A stretch of DNA of 64,000 nucleotides, taken from NCBI GenBank assembly GCA_052246295.1, contig JBQQCO010000002.1, one strand, 5' to 3'. The translations under genes were made by a program, and so were the position numbers. The notes below the pieces were generated by a model that had not been told where the DNA came from, made no database searches, and saw only the letters and a program-made list of their open reading frames with translations. The number at the start of each line of letters is the position of its first letter. The stretch's first letter is position 1. The DNA is from Piscibacillus sp052246295. GTDB taxonomy: Bacteria > Bacillota > Bacilli > Bacillales > Alkalibacillaceae. Positions 50,152 through 59,956 of this stretch are shown here, piece after piece.

Positions 50152-51960
50152 TTGGCAAAACAACAGAATGTCCGAAATTTCTCGATTATTGCTCATATTG
50201 ACCATGGAAAGTCAACATTAGCAGATCGAATATTAGAAAAAACTAAAGCTTTAACAGATCGCGAAATGAAAGAACAATTCCTAGACGCAATGGATTTAGA
50301 ACGTGAGCGTGGGATTACAATTAAATTAAATGCAGTACAACTAAGACATGAGGCAAACGATGGTGAAGATTATTTATTCCACTTAATTGATACACCTGGA
50401 CACGTCGATTTTACATATGAAGTATCAAGGAGTTTAGCTGCTTGTGAAGGTGCTTTGCTTGTTGTTGATGCAGCTCAAGGGATTGAAGCACAAACGCTAG
50501 CTAATGTATATTTAGCACTTGATAATGACTTAGAAATTATTCCGGTTATTAATAAAATTGATCTACCAAGTGCTGATGTTGAACGTGTTAAACAGGAAAT
50601 TGAAGACGTCATCGGCATTGATGCGGATGATGCTATTTTAGCTTCAGCCAAAGATGGTGTTGGAATTGATGAAATCTTAGAGCGTATTGTGACAGACATC
50701 CCTGCACCAGCTGGGGATCCAGATGAACCGACTAAAGCCCTTATTTTCGATTCCTTATACGACCCATACAGAGGAGTTATCGCTTATATATGTATTAAAG
50801 AAGGTAGCATCAAAGTCGGCGATGAAATTAAGATGATGCAAACGGGTAAGACATTTGAAGTTAATGAATTAGGTGTATTCACGCCTAAACCAATTAGTAA
50901 AGATGAGTTAACAGTTGGTGATGTAGGGTTCCTAACAGCATCAATTAAAAACGTAGGCGACTCTCGAGTAGGGGATACAATTACTCTAGCAAATAACCCA
51001 GCAGAAGAACCGTTACCTGGGTACAAGCGTTTAAACCCAATGGTGTACTGTGGTTTATTCCCAGTGGATGCGGATAATTACAACGATTTACGTGAAGCGC
51101 TAGAGCGTTTGGAATTAAATGATTCATCTTTACAATATGAGCCTGAAACATCCCAGGCCCTAGGATTCGGCTTTCGTTGTGGGTTCTTAGGTCTTCTACA
51201 TATGGAGATTATTCAAGAACGAATCGAACGCGAATTCAATATTGATTTAATCACGACAGCTCCAAGTGTAATTTATGAAGTAGAGATGAATGATGGAGAA
51301 ACGATTAATATTGAAAATCCATCATTAATGCCTGAATCTAAAAACGTAAAAGAAGTTCGCGAACCATTTGTTAAGGCAACTATTATGGTACCTAATGATT
51401 TTGTGGGGCCAGTTATGGAAATTTGTCAGAAAAAACGTGGCCAGTACATCGATATGCAATATTTAGATGAGAACCGAGTTAATATTGTTTATGAGATTCC
51501 ATTATCGGAAATCGTATATGACTTCTTTGATCAGCTAAAATCCCAAACTAAAGGATATGCATCATTTGACTATGAGTTAAGTGGCTATAAAGCATCAAAC
51601 CTAGTTAAGATGGATATTTTATTGAACGGGGAAACAGTTGATGCATTATCGTTTATCGTTCACCGTGATTTCGCTTATCACCGTGGTAAGCATATCGCTG
51701 AAAAATTAAAGAAAATTATACCACGTCAGCAATTTGAAGTGCCGGTTCAAGCGGCAATTGGAAATAAAGTGGTGGCAAGAACGACCATTAAAGCTATGCG
51801 CAAAAACGTTTTATCTAAATGTTATGGTGGAGACATTTCACGTAAAAGAAAGCTTCTTGAAAAACAAAAAGAAGGTAAGAAGCGTATGAAGATGGTTGGT
51901 AAAGTGGAAATCCCACAAGAAGCATTTATGTCTGTATTAGAAATGGATGATGATTCATAA
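50152..51960 (+). CDS. lepA: Elongation factor 4 (LepA)
   Basis: Translational GTPase that helps ribosome function and initiation under stress. 602 residues. G1 AHIDHGKSTLADRI, G3 DTPGHVDF, G4 NKIDLP; domain III and the LepA-specific C-terminal domain with DILLNGETVDALSFIVHRD and the end RKKLLEKQKEGKKRMK-type basic segment. TTG start 50152, with AGGAGTGATG upstream. Confidence 0.97.
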   Translation: MAKQQNVRNFSIIAHIDHGKSTLADRILEKTKALTDREMKEQFLDAMDLERERGITIKLNAVQLRHEANDGEDYLFHLIDTPGHVDFTYEVSRSLAACEGALLVVDAAQGIEAQTLANVYLALDNDLEIIPVINKIDLPSADVERVKQEIEDVIGIDADDAILASAKDGVGIDEILERIVTDIPAPAGDPDEPTKALIFDSLYDPYRGVIAYICIKEGSIKVGDEIKMMQTGKTFEVNELGVFTPKPISKDELTVGDVGFLTASIKNVGDSRVGDTITLANNPAEEPLPGYKRLNPMVYCGLFPVDADNYNDLREALERLELNDSSLQYEPETSQALGFGFRCGFLGLLHMEIIQERIEREFNIDLITTAPSVIYEVEMNDGETINIENPSLMPESKNVKEVREPFVKATIMVPNDFVGPVMEICQKKRGQYIDMQYLDENRVNIVYEIPLSEIVYDFFDQLKSQTKGYASFDYELSGYKASNLVKMDILLNGETVDALSFIVHRDFAYHRGKHIAEKLKKIIPRQQFEVPVQAAIGNKVVARTTIKAMRKNVLSKCYGGDISRKRKLLEKQKEGKKRMKMVGKVEIPQEAFMSVLEMDDDS

Positions 51961-51986
51961 GGGCGGCCAAATGGTCAGCCCTTTTA
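51959..51986 (+). terminator. Terminator after lepA
   Basis: AAGGGC...GCCCTT with inner GGCC/GGTC-type pairing, then TTTAT. It overlaps the lepA stop. Confidence 0.6.
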
Positions 51987-52010
51987 TCTTGTAACTAGGA
52001 GGTGGCAGAA

Positions 52011-53174
52011 TTGGACCGCTCAGTTTATATACACATTCCGTTTTGTCATGAAATCTGCCATTACTGTGATTTTGCAAAAATATATTATAACAGAGAATTA
52101 GCAGATGCATATTTAAAAAATCTGAGAAAAGAAATGCAACTATACCTTGGAGATCAAAAGATTTCTCCTCGCTCTGTTTATCTTGGTGGAGGGACACCAA
52201 CTAGCCTTAATGAACAACAATTAGAATATTTACTTAGAACGATCAATGAGTTTATTCAAGTGGAACAGGTGGAAGAGTTTACGATTGAGGCTAATCCAGG
52301 TGAGTTTGAGGAAGGCCATGTTCGAGTTATGAAAGAGTATGGGATCAACCGAGTATCCTTAGGGGTGCAAGTTTTAGATGACGACTTTCTAAAACTATTA
52401 AATCGTAACCATACTGTAGAAGATGTGACGAACACAGTACAGGTGTTGAAGAAATATGGATTAAATAACATTAGCATGGATTTTATATATGCCTTACCTG
52501 ATCAATCCATAGAACATTTTAAACAAACACTTGATTTAGCATTAGCATTTGATTTACCACATTACTCTGCCTATGCACTTCAAATTGAGCCAAGAACAAT
52601 CTTTCATATGCGTCACCAACAAGGTAAATTAAATAAACCACCTGAAGAAGATGAAGCAGAAATGTTATCTATGTTAATGGAAATGATGGACCAAGCGGGT
52701 AAGAAACATTATGAAATAAGTAATTATGCTGTACCTGGTTATGAAAGTAAGCACAATTTAACTTATTGGAATAATGAAGAGTATTATGCCTTTGGTGCGG
52801 GGGCTCATGGTTACTTAAATGAAGAGCGCTATGTTAATTTGAGACCTGTGAACCATTATAATGACGCACTTGAACATTGGAATAAACCAGTTCTCCACCG
52901 AGACTCTATAACATTAAAAGAAAAAGTAGAAGAAGAAATGTTTTTAGGGTTGCGAAGAGCAGAAGGTGTATCTGATCAAGAATTTAAAGCTAAATATAAT
53001 GTTTCCCTATTTGAATTATATAATAGCGAGATTGAATCCCTTGTTGAAAAAGGCTGGTTAATTAATGACGGAACGCGTATTTATTTAACCGATAAAGGTC
53101 TTATGTTTGGAAATGATGTTTTCGCGTCATTTTTGTTAGAAGAAGATACTTATAAAAAAGTGTTTAATAATTGA
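52011..53174 (+). CDS. hemW: Heme chaperone HemW (radical SAM, coproporphyrinogen oxidase-like)
   Basis: Radical SAM protein formerly annotated as oxygen-independent coproporphyrinogen oxidase; HemW members act as heme chaperones. 387 residues. IHIPFCHEICHYCDF gives C-x3-C-x2-C followed by D-F, the HemW type lacking the fourth HemN cysteine. GGGTPTSL and EANPGE blocks are intact, and a C-terminal HemN-like domain follows. TTG 52011, six bases after AGGAGGTG, is better than GTG 52002 inside that site. Confidence 0.94.
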   Translation: MDRSVYIHIPFCHEICHYCDFAKIYYNRELADAYLKNLRKEMQLYLGDQKISPRSVYLGGGTPTSLNEQQLEYLLRTINEFIQVEQVEEFTIEANPGEFEEGHVRVMKEYGINRVSLGVQVLDDDFLKLLNRNHTVEDVTNTVQVLKKYGLNNISMDFIYALPDQSIEHFKQTLDLALAFDLPHYSAYALQIEPRTIFHMRHQQGKLNKPPEEDEAEMLSMLMEMMDQAGKKHYEISNYAVPGYESKHNLTYWNNEEYYAFGAGAHGYLNEERYVNLRPVNHYNDALEHWNKPVLHRDSITLKEKVEEEMFLGLRRAEGVSDQEFKAKYNVSLFELYNSEIESLVEKGWLINDGTRIYLTDKGLMFGNDVFASFLLEEDTYKKVFNN

Positions 53175-53199
53175 CACGTTAATATGATTTTGATAATTT
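53171..53199 (+). promoter_or_regulatory. Sigma-A promoter of the hrcA heat-shock operon
   Basis: TTGACA (53171-53176), 17-base spacer, TAATTT (53194-53199), immediately ahead of the CIRCE operator. Confidence 0.6.
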
Positions 53200-53209
53200 A
53201 TTATTAGAA

Positions 53210-53236
53210 TTAGCACTCGAAACAACTGAGTGCTAA
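53210..53236 (+). promoter_or_regulatory. CIRCE operator (HrcA binding site)
   Basis: TTAGCACTC, 9 bases, GAGTGCTAA: both arms match the CIRCE consensus exactly. It lies in the 5' region of hrcA, so HrcA represses its own operon. Confidence 0.98.
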
Positions 53237-53250
53237 CAGGGGTGATAGAC

Positions 53251-54282
53251 ATGTTGACAGATCGTCAATTACTAGTGTTAAAAGTGATTGTTGATGACTT
53301 CATAGAGACCGCTCAACCCGTAGGTTCGCGTAATATTGCTAAGAAAGAGAATGTATCTTTCAGCCCTGCGACCATTCGTAATGAAATGGCTGACTTAGAA
53401 GATTTAGGGTATTTAGAAAAAACTCACTCTTCTTCTGGGCGTATCCCTTCTGAAAAAGGGTATCGATATTATGTCGATCACATAATGTCTCCGTTGCAGT
53501 TATCTAAACATGAAGTGAATCAAATTCAACAATCATTCAGTGAACGTATGATGGAGTTAGAACGTGTTATGCAGAACTCTGCACACATTTTATCTGAGTT
53601 GACAAGGTATACAACACTGGTGCTAGGTCCCCAAGTTTATGAAACAAAACTTAAACAGTTACAAATTGTTCCGTTAAATAACCAATCAGCAATTGCCATA
53701 CTTATTACAGATAAAGGACATGTGGAACACCGTTCTTTTGCTATTCCTGAAGGATTGGACCAGTCCGATTTAAAAAAAACAGTTAATATTCTTAATGAAA
53801 AATTAAGTGGAGTCCCAATTGTATATCTTGACAGATTTATTGAAACAGAAGTTAAGTATCTTCTCAAAAAATATACAAATGACTTTCACAAATCTTATCA
53901 ATTACTTAATCAAGCCTTGTTTACAGAACAACCTACTAATCTATACGTAAGTGGTAAGACAAATATATTATCTCAACCGGAATTCGCTGATGTCGATAAA
54001 ATTAGATCTCTATTTGACATTATGGAAAGTGAAGAACAGATTGCCCCTGTCTTAAAGAGTGAAGATGAAGGACTGCACATTTATATTGGGCAGGAAAATA
54101 AGATTGAAGAAATGAGTAACTGTACCTTAATCACAACTACTTACTCACTTGGTGATAATCAGGTTGGTACGATTGCGTTACTCGGGCCCACACGTATGGA
54201 TTATGCGAAAGCTGTATCGATTTTAGATTTATGGAGTGGCCAAATGTCCCAGACATTACAGAAGTGGTTTACTGAACAATAA
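53251..54282 (+). CDS. hrcA: Heat-inducible transcription repressor HrcA
   Basis: Represses CIRCE-containing promoters when GroEL is free. 343 residues. N-terminal winged helix MLTDRQLLVLKVIVDDFIE, PVGSR, and the SFSPATIRNEMADLEDLGYLEK recognition region; GAF-like and dimerisation parts follow. ATG 53251 follows AGGGGTGATAG, 14 bases after the CIRCE. A terminator-like hairpin separates it from grpE. Confidence 0.97.
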   Translation: MLTDRQLLVLKVIVDDFIETAQPVGSRNIAKKENVSFSPATIRNEMADLEDLGYLEKTHSSSGRIPSEKGYRYYVDHIMSPLQLSKHEVNQIQQSFSERMMELERVMQNSAHILSELTRYTTLVLGPQVYETKLKQLQIVPLNNQSAIAILITDKGHVEHRSFAIPEGLDQSDLKKTVNILNEKLSGVPIVYLDRFIETEVKYLLKKYTNDFHKSYQLLNQALFTEQPTNLYVSGKTNILSQPEFADVDKIRSLFDIMESEEQIAPVLKSEDEGLHIYIGQENKIEEMSNCTLITTTYSLGDNQVGTIALLGPTRMDYAKAVSILDLWSGQMSQTLQKWFTEQ

Positions 54283-54314
54283 AAGCGGAAATGCTTATAT
54301 TGTTAAAGTGTTAT

Positions 54315-54350
54315 AAAAAACTTGGCAAGATTCAATAGCCAAGTTTTCTT
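54315..54350 (+). terminator. Terminator-like hairpin between hrcA and grpE
   Basis: AAAACTTGGC and GCCAAGTTTT, 10-bp stem, 11-base loop, then CTTACGG. In B. subtilis the dnaK operon transcript is processed near here, so it could be a processing or attenuation site. Confidence 0.7.
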
Positions 54351-54362
54351 ACGGTTAAATAC

Positions 54363-54390
54363 TTGTCATTTTCTGAATTCATGGTATATT
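54363..54390 (+). promoter_or_regulatory. Possible internal promoter before grpE
   Basis: TTGTCA (54363-54368), 16 bases, TATATT (54385-54390). No CIRCE is associated. Confidence 0.4.
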
Positions 54391-54430
54391 TAACAATTGG
54401 AAAAGGAAGGGAATCGTTGGAGGTGACGAA

Positions 54431-54997
54431 ATGGATAAAAAAACAATGAACCAAGAACAACAAGAAGAAGTTACTAACGATGAACAGGTCGAAGGAAGTA
54501 ATGAATCTGTTAATGAAGAACAAGAGCAACACAGCGATGAACAGCTACAAAAACAAATTAAACAACTTGAAACTGAAAAAGAAGAATTAAAGAACAAGTT
54601 TTTGCGTACACAAGCCGACTTTGATAATTTCCGTCGTCGTACTCAAAAGGAACGAGAGAATGACTTGAAATATAAATCCCAAGAGTTAGTTACGGAAATT
54701 TTACCTGTATTAGATAACTTTGAACGAGCACTTCAAACAGAAGTGAACGATGAAGGAAGTCAGTCATTTGTAGAAGGAATGAAAATGGTATATAACCAGC
54801 TTCATCAAGCACTTGGAAAAGCTGGAGTAGAAGAGATTCAAGCGGAAAAAGAAGAGTTTGACCCTAACTTGCACCAAGCCGTGATGCAAGTGCAAGAGGA
54901 AGGCTATGAATCTAATCAAGTGGTTGAAGTTCTACAAAAAGGTTATAAATTGAAAGATCGGGTAATCCGACCAGCAATGGTTAAGGTTAATGAATAA
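54431..54997 (+). CDS. grpE: Nucleotide exchange factor GrpE
   Basis: Releases ADP from DnaK. 188 residues. Highly acidic, Gln-rich N-terminus (about 1-45), a long coiled coil (KQIKQLETEKEELKNKFLRTQADFDNFRRRTQKE), and the C-terminal beta domain with GVEEIQAEKEEFDPNLHQAV and VLQKGYKLKDRVIRPAMVKV. GGAGGTGACG precedes ATG 54431. Confidence 0.97.
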   Translation: MDKKTMNQEQQEEVTNDEQVEGSNESVNEEQEQHSDEQLQKQIKQLETEKEELKNKFLRTQADFDNFRRRTQKERENDLKYKSQELVTEILPVLDNFERALQTEVNDEGSQSFVEGMKMVYNQLHQALGKAGVEEIQAEKEEFDPNLHQAVMQVQEEGYESNQVVEVLQKGYKLKDRVIRPAMVKVNE

Positions 54998-55038
54998 AAA
55001 AATAATAATTGACACTAAGAATAAGGGAGGATTTATCA

Positions 55039-56868
55039 ATGAGTAAAATCATCGGTATTGACTTAGGTACAACAAACTCATGTGTAGCAGTTATGGAAGG
55101 TGGCGAAGCAAAAGTCATCCCTAACCCAGAAGGAAATCGCACAACACCATCTGTTGTGTCGTTCAAAAATGGTGAACGCCAAGTAGGTGAAGTCGCGAAA
55201 CGTCAAGCGATTACAAACCCTAATACGATTCAATCTATCAAACGTTATATGGGTACTAATCATAAAGAAGAAATTGAAGGAAAAGAATATACGCCTCAAG
55301 AAGTTTCTGCGATTATCTTACAGCATATTAAAGCTTATGCTGAAGATTATTTAGGTGAAGAAGTGACTAAAGCTGTTATTACAGTACCTGCTTACTTCAA
55401 CGATGCAGAACGTCAAGCAACAAAAGATGCAGGTAAAATCGCAGGTTTAGAAGTTGAACGTATTATCAACGAACCAACTGCGGCTGCTTTAGCTTATGGT
55501 ATTGATCAAGATGAAGATCAAACAGTACTTGTTTATGACCTAGGTGGAGGTACTTTCGACGTTTCTATTTTAGATATTGGCGATGGTACATTTGAAGTTG
55601 TTGCTACAGCCGGTGATAACAAACTTGGTGGTGACGACTTTGACCAAGTGATTATTGATCATATGGTCGAAGAATTCAAAAAAGAAAATGGAATTGATCT
55701 TTCTCAAGATAAAATGGCTCTACAGCGCTTAAAAGATGCTGCTGAAAAAGCTAAGAAAGACCTTTCAGGTGTAGCTCAAACTCAGATTTCACTACCATTC
55801 ATCACTGCAGGTGAAGCAGGTCCATTACACTTAGAAATGAATTTAACTCGTGCGAAATTCGAAGAATTATCAGCGGATCTAGTAGAAAGAACGATGAAAC
55901 CAACTCGTCAAGCTTTAAAAGATGCTGATATGTCAGCCTCAGAAATTGATAAAGTTATTTTAGTCGGTGGTTCAACTCGTATTCCTGCTGTTCAAAAAGC
56001 TATTGAAAAAGAAGTTGGAAAAGAACCTTCTAAAGGTGTTAACCCTGATGAAGTAGTTGCGTTAGGTGCTGCTATTCAAGGCGGAGTCTTACAAGGTGAT
56101 GTGAAAGACGTTGTATTATTAGATGTCACACCACTTTCATTAGGAATTGAGACAATGGGTGGCGTATTTACTAAATTAATCGAACGTAATACAACAATCC
56201 CGACAAGCCATTCTCAAGTATTCTCTACAGCAGCTGACAACCAAACGGCTGTAGACATTCACGTGTTACAGGGTGAACGTGAAATGGCACAGGACAACAA
56301 GACTCTTGGACGCTTCCAATTAACTGATATTCCACCAGCACCACGCGGTGTACCTCAAATCGAGGTTAAGTTCGACATTGACGCAAATGGAATTGTTAAC
56401 GTTAGTGCGAAAGATATGGGAACTAACAAAGAACAATCCATTACGATTAAATCTTCTTCAGGCCTTTCAGAAGAAGAAGTAGAGCAAATGGTTAAAGAAG
56501 CTGAGGAAAATGCAGAAGCAGATAAGAAGCGCCGTGAACAAGTTGAACTTCGCAATGAAGCTGATCAACTAGTCTTCCAAACTGATAAAACGATTAAAGA
56601 CTTAGGCGATAATGTATCTGATGAAGAAAAACAAAAAGCTGAAGATGCTAAAGAAGAGCTTAAGAAAGCTCTAGAAGGTGAAGACTTTGAAGAAATTAAA
56701 GCTAAGAAGGAAGCGCTAGAACAAGAAGTTCAAAATCTTTCAGTTAAACTATATGAGCAAGCTCAACAACAAGCTCAGCAAGCTGAAGGTCAAGCTGGTG
56801 AAGCTAATAATGACGACAACGTGGTTGATGCAGACTACGAAGAAGTTAATGAAGACGATAAAAAATAA
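55039..56868 (+). CDS. dnaK: Chaperone DnaK (Hsp70)
   Basis: Hsp70 chaperone, 609 residues. ATPase domain with IIGIDLGTTNSCVAVMEGG, VITVPAYFNDAERQATKDAG, DLGGGTFDVSIL and VGGSTRIPAVQ. Linker DVVLLDVTPLSLGIE leads to the substrate domain; the acidic tail ends with NVVDADYEEVNEDDKK. ATG 55039 follows AAGGGAGG; an earlier in-frame start runs into the grpE spacer and was rejected. Followed by a strong terminator. Confidence 0.98.
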   Translation: MSKIIGIDLGTTNSCVAVMEGGEAKVIPNPEGNRTTPSVVSFKNGERQVGEVAKRQAITNPNTIQSIKRYMGTNHKEEIEGKEYTPQEVSAIILQHIKAYAEDYLGEEVTKAVITVPAYFNDAERQATKDAGKIAGLEVERIINEPTAAALAYGIDQDEDQTVLVYDLGGGTFDVSILDIGDGTFEVVATAGDNKLGGDDFDQVIIDHMVEEFKKENGIDLSQDKMALQRLKDAAEKAKKDLSGVAQTQISLPFITAGEAGPLHLEMNLTRAKFEELSADLVERTMKPTRQALKDADMSASEIDKVILVGGSTRIPAVQKAIEKEVGKEPSKGVNPDEVVALGAAIQGGVLQGDVKDVVLLDVTPLSLGIETMGGVFTKLIERNTTIPTSHSQVFSTAADNQTAVDIHVLQGEREMAQDNKTLGRFQLTDIPPAPRGVPQIEVKFDIDANGIVNVSAKDMGTNKEQSITIKSSSGLSEEEVEQMVKEAEENAEADKKRREQVELRNEADQLVFQTDKTIKDLGDNVSDEEKQKAEDAKEELKKALEGEDFEEIKAKKEALEQEVQNLSVKLYEQAQQQAQQAEGQAGEANNDDNVVDADYEEVNEDDKK

Positions 56869-56877
56869 CTTTTACTT

Positions 56878-56918
56878 AAAAAGTCAAAGTCAGGACAATC
56901 TTGACTTTGACTTTTTTT
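56878..56918 (+). terminator. Intrinsic terminator after dnaK
   Basis: AAAAAGTCAAAGTCA and TGACTTTGACTTTTT make a perfect 15-bp stem with a 9-base loop and T run. Confidence 0.9.
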
Positions 56919-57007
56919 CAGCATCATCATTTAGGACTAAAATAAACGTTTTTTATTCTTAATTAAAATACTGTTTATTTTAATTATTCGTATATTCCCT
57001 TAAGTGA

Positions 57008-57037
57008 TTGCAGTAACAAAGATGGTAATGTTATGAT
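57008..57037 (+). promoter_or_regulatory. Probable dnaJ promoter
   Basis: TTGCAG (57008-57013), 18 bases, TATGAT (57032-57037). It would let dnaJ and the genes after it be expressed apart from dnaK. Confidence 0.5.
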
Positions 57038-57075
57038 AAAATCTATGCGAGAAGGTACGGGAGAGTGATCTTCAA

Positions 57076-58203
57076 TTGAGTAAACGAGATTATTATGAAG
57101 TACTTGGTGTGTCTAAAGATGCATCTAAGGAAGAAATAAAAAAAGCATATCGTAAACTAGCGAGAAAATATCACCCTGATGTTAGTCAGGAAGATAATGC
57201 CGCTGATAAATTTAAAGAAGTTAAAGAAGCTTATGAAGTGTTAAGTAATGCACAAAAACGTCAGCAATATGATCAGTTTGGCCATGCCGGAACTCAACAA
57301 GGTGCTGGTCAAGGTGGATTTGGCGGCTTCGAAGACTTTGGCGATTTCGGTGATATCTTTGATATGTTCTTTGGTGGCGGCGGTAGAAGACGTCGTGACC
57401 CGAACGCTCCAAGACAAGGTCAAGATCTTCAATATACAATGGAAATAGAGTTTGAAGAAGCAATCTTTGGCAAGGAAACCACGATTGAGATTCCTAAAGA
57501 AGAAAATTGTGATACTTGTGACGGGTCTGGTGCTAAACCTGGTACATCAGTTCATACGTGTCAACACTGTCATGGTACAGGACAATTAAATGTGGAGCAA
57601 AACACGCCGTTTGGTAGAGTCGTAAATCGTAGAGTTTGTCACCATTGTCAAGGAAGCGGAAAGCAAGTTGAAGAAAAATGCCAAACTTGTGGTGGTGATG
57701 GGCAAGTTAAAACGCGTAAGAAAATTGATTTACGCATTCCAGCTGGAGTGGATGATGGACAACAGATTCGTGTAACTGGCCAAGGTGGTCCAGGTGTGAA
57801 CGGAGGACCTGCTGGTGATTTATTTGTTGTCATTCGCGTGAAACGTCATGAATTCTTTGAACGTGATGGCGATGATATACTATGTGAAATGCCTATTACG
57901 TTTACACAAGCAGCATTAGGTGATGAAATTGAAGTACCTACTGTGCATGGTCGAGTTAAGTTAAAAGTTCCTGCTGGTACACAAACAGGTACCCACTTTA
58001 GATTAAAAGGTAAAGGGGCCCCTAATGTGCATGGGCATGGTCAAGGCGATCAACATATTTTAGTTAAAGTTGTTGTTCCAAAGAGTCTAAATGAGCGTCA
58101 GAAAGAGCTATTAAGAGAATTCCATGAATTAAGTGACGATCATGCTTTAGATGAACAGCAAGACAACTTATTCCAACGTATGAAACGTGCTTTTAAAGGT
58201 TAA
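57076..58203 (+). CDS. dnaJ: Chaperone DnaJ (Hsp40)
   Basis: DnaK co-chaperone, 375 residues. J domain with YHPDVSQE (HPD) at about 35-37, a Gly/Phe-rich region (GGFGGFEDFGDFGDIFDMF), four CxxCxGxG zinc repeats (CDTCDGSGAK, CQHCHGTGQL, CHHCQGSGKQ, CQTCGGDGQV), and the C-terminal substrate domain. TTG start 57076 with GGGAGAGTGA upstream. prmA follows after 32 bases. Confidence 0.97.
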   Translation: MSKRDYYEVLGVSKDASKEEIKKAYRKLARKYHPDVSQEDNAADKFKEVKEAYEVLSNAQKRQQYDQFGHAGTQQGAGQGGFGGFEDFGDFGDIFDMFFGGGGRRRRDPNAPRQGQDLQYTMEIEFEEAIFGKETTIEIPKEENCDTCDGSGAKPGTSVHTCQHCHGTGQLNVEQNTPFGRVVNRRVCHHCQGSGKQVEEKCQTCGGDGQVKTRKKIDLRIPAGVDDGQQIRVTGQGGPGVNGGPAGDLFVVIRVKRHEFFERDGDDILCEMPITFTQAALGDEIEVPTVHGRVKLKVPAGTQTGTHFRLKGKGAPNVHGHGQGDQHILVKVVVPKSLNERQKELLREFHELSDDHALDEQQDNLFQRMKRAFKG

Positions 58204-58235
58204 TAGGTTAAAAAATATAAAGTGAGTGATCCGTT

Positions 58236-59180
58236 ATGAAGTGGTCGGAGTTAAAGGTTCATACTACAAACGAAGCTATAGAGCCAATTTCTAATATTCT
58301 TCATGAAGCAGGGGCAAGTGGTGTAGTTATTGAAGACCCACAAGATTTATATATCGAAGATGATGTTAAGTTGTTCGGTACAATCTATGAGCTTGACCCA
58401 AGTAATTACCCAAGTGAAGGTGTTTATGTGAAAGCTTACCTTCCAGTGAATAGTTTTTTAGGTGAGACCGTAGATGAAATTAAACAATCTATTAACAACT
58501 TAGTTAAATATGATATCGATATTGGCCATAACAATGTTACGATCTCAGAAGTCAATGAAGAAGAATGGGCAACAGCTTGGAAAAAATATTATAAACCTGT
58601 GAAAATATCTGAGAAAATTACTATTACTCCAACTTGGGAAGAATATGAACCTGTAAGTAGTGATGAAATTATTATTGAGCTTGATCCAGGTATGGCTTTC
58701 GGAACGGGGACACACCCAACAACTGTATTATCAATACAAGCTTTGGAACAATATGTAGAAGAAGGGGATATTGTTTATGATGTTGGGTCTGGATCAGGCG
58801 TTTTAACCATCGCGGCAGCTCACTTAGGTGCAAAATATATTAAAGCATTTGACTTAGATGAAGTTGCTGTTAAAAGTACTCAAATAAATGTTAAATTAAA
58901 TAACGCACAAGACCGCGTAGAAGCTAAACAAAATAATCTATTAAACGAGGTTGAGCCTGGTGCAGACCTTATTGTCTCAAATATATTAGCAGAAATTATA
59001 TTAGAGTTTATAGACGATGCTTATGAAAAAGTAAAACCAGGTGGATACTTCATCACGTCTGGAATTATTCAAGGAAAAAAAGATGTGGTGAAAGAGGCTT
59101 TAAAATCATCAGGGTTTGAAATTGTAGAAGTAAATGCAATGGAAGACTGGATTTCTATAGTTGCCAGAAAACCTAGATAA
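58236..59180 (+). CDS. prmA: Ribosomal protein L11 methyltransferase
   Basis: Trimethylates L11 in the 50S subunit. 314 residues. An N-terminal substrate-recognition domain (about 1-95), then EEEWATAWKKYYKPVKI, the methyltransferase core DPGMAFGTGTHPTT, motif I DVGSGSGVLTIAA, and the NPPF-like VSNILAEIIL. Directly between dnaJ and rsmE, as in B. subtilis yqeT. Confidence 0.96.
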   Translation: MKWSELKVHTTNEAIEPISNILHEAGASGVVIEDPQDLYIEDDVKLFGTIYELDPSNYPSEGVYVKAYLPVNSFLGETVDEIKQSINNLVKYDIDIGHNNVTISEVNEEEWATAWKKYYKPVKISEKITITPTWEEYEPVSSDEIIIELDPGMAFGTGTHPTTVLSIQALEQYVEEGDIVYDVGSGSGVLTIAAAHLGAKYIKAFDLDEVAVKSTQINVKLNNAQDRVEAKQNNLLNEVEPGADLIVSNILAEIILEFIDDAYEKVKPGGYFITSGIIQGKKDVVKEALKSSGFEIVEVNAMEDWISIVARKPR

Positions 59181-59194
59181 ATGAGGTAACAAAC

Positions 59195-59956
59195 ATGCAA
59201 CGCTATTTTATCCCATCAGATCAATGGAAAGATGATACGGTTACTATTATAGATGATGATTATCACCATATTGTTAATGTCATGCGAATGAAAGAAGGGC
59301 AATCTGTTATTTGTAGTTCAAATGGATTGTCCTATCTGTGTGAAATTAAACAAATTGATGATCGTTCCGTTATCTGTGAATTAATCGAAAAGTTAACAGA
59401 ACAACAGGAATTACCTATAAGTGTAACTTTAGCTCAGGGTTTACCTAAAGGTGATAAATTAGATCTAATTGTTCAAAAATCCACTGAACTAGGAATGGAA
59501 CATTTTGTTCCATTACAAATGGATCGGACTATTGTAAAATGGGATCATAAAAAGGAACAAAAAAAGCTAGATAGGTTACGCAAAATTGCTAAAGAAGCTA
59601 GTGAACAATCTCACCGTTCAATTGTTCCAGTTATTCATGCAAAGCAATCATTAAAAGAACTAATCCAATCCAAAACATATAATCATCTCTGGGTAGCAAG
59701 TGAGTTAGAAGCTAAGGATGATACGAATCATTCCTCATCATTCAAAGCAGCTATTCAGCAAGTTAATGAAGGTGACCATATTTTAATAATTGTTGGACCT
59801 GAAGGCGGTTTTTCAGAAAAAGAAATTAGTTATCTAAAACGACAAGGATGCCAATCGATTCGGCTTGGCCCAAGGATTTTAAGGACTGAAACAGCCCCAT
59901 TATATGCTTTGTCAGCTATATCATTTTATTTTGAAGAATGGAGGTGCGAAGTGTGA
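59195..59956 (+). CDS. rsmE: 16S rRNA (uracil-1498-N3)-methyltransferase RsmE
   Basis: SPOUT methyltransferase for U1498 of 16S rRNA. 253 residues. N-terminal PUA-like part (YHHIVNVMRMKEGQSVICS), then ALAQGLPKGDKLDLIVQKSTELG and the knot region LIIVGPEGGFSEKEI and RLGPRILRTETAPLYAL. It overlaps the mtaB start (GTGTGA). Confidence 0.96.
   Translation: MQRYFIPSDQWKDDTVTIIDDDYHHIVNVMRMKEGQSVICSSNGLSYLCEIKQIDDRSVICELIEKLTEQQELPISVTLAQGLPKGDKLDLIVQKSTELGMEHFVPLQMDRTIVKWDHKKEQKKLDRLRKIAKEASEQSHRSIVPVIHAKQSLKELIQSKTYNHLWVASELEAKDDTNHSSSFKAAIQQVNEGDHILIIVGPEGGFSEKEISYLKRQGCQSIRLGPRILRTETAPLYALSAISFYFEEWRCEV

Noticed and set aside
57221..57463. Minus- and plus-strand open frames inside dnaJ
   Set aside because: They are antisense or off-frame shadows of the Gly/Phe-rich region of dnaJ.
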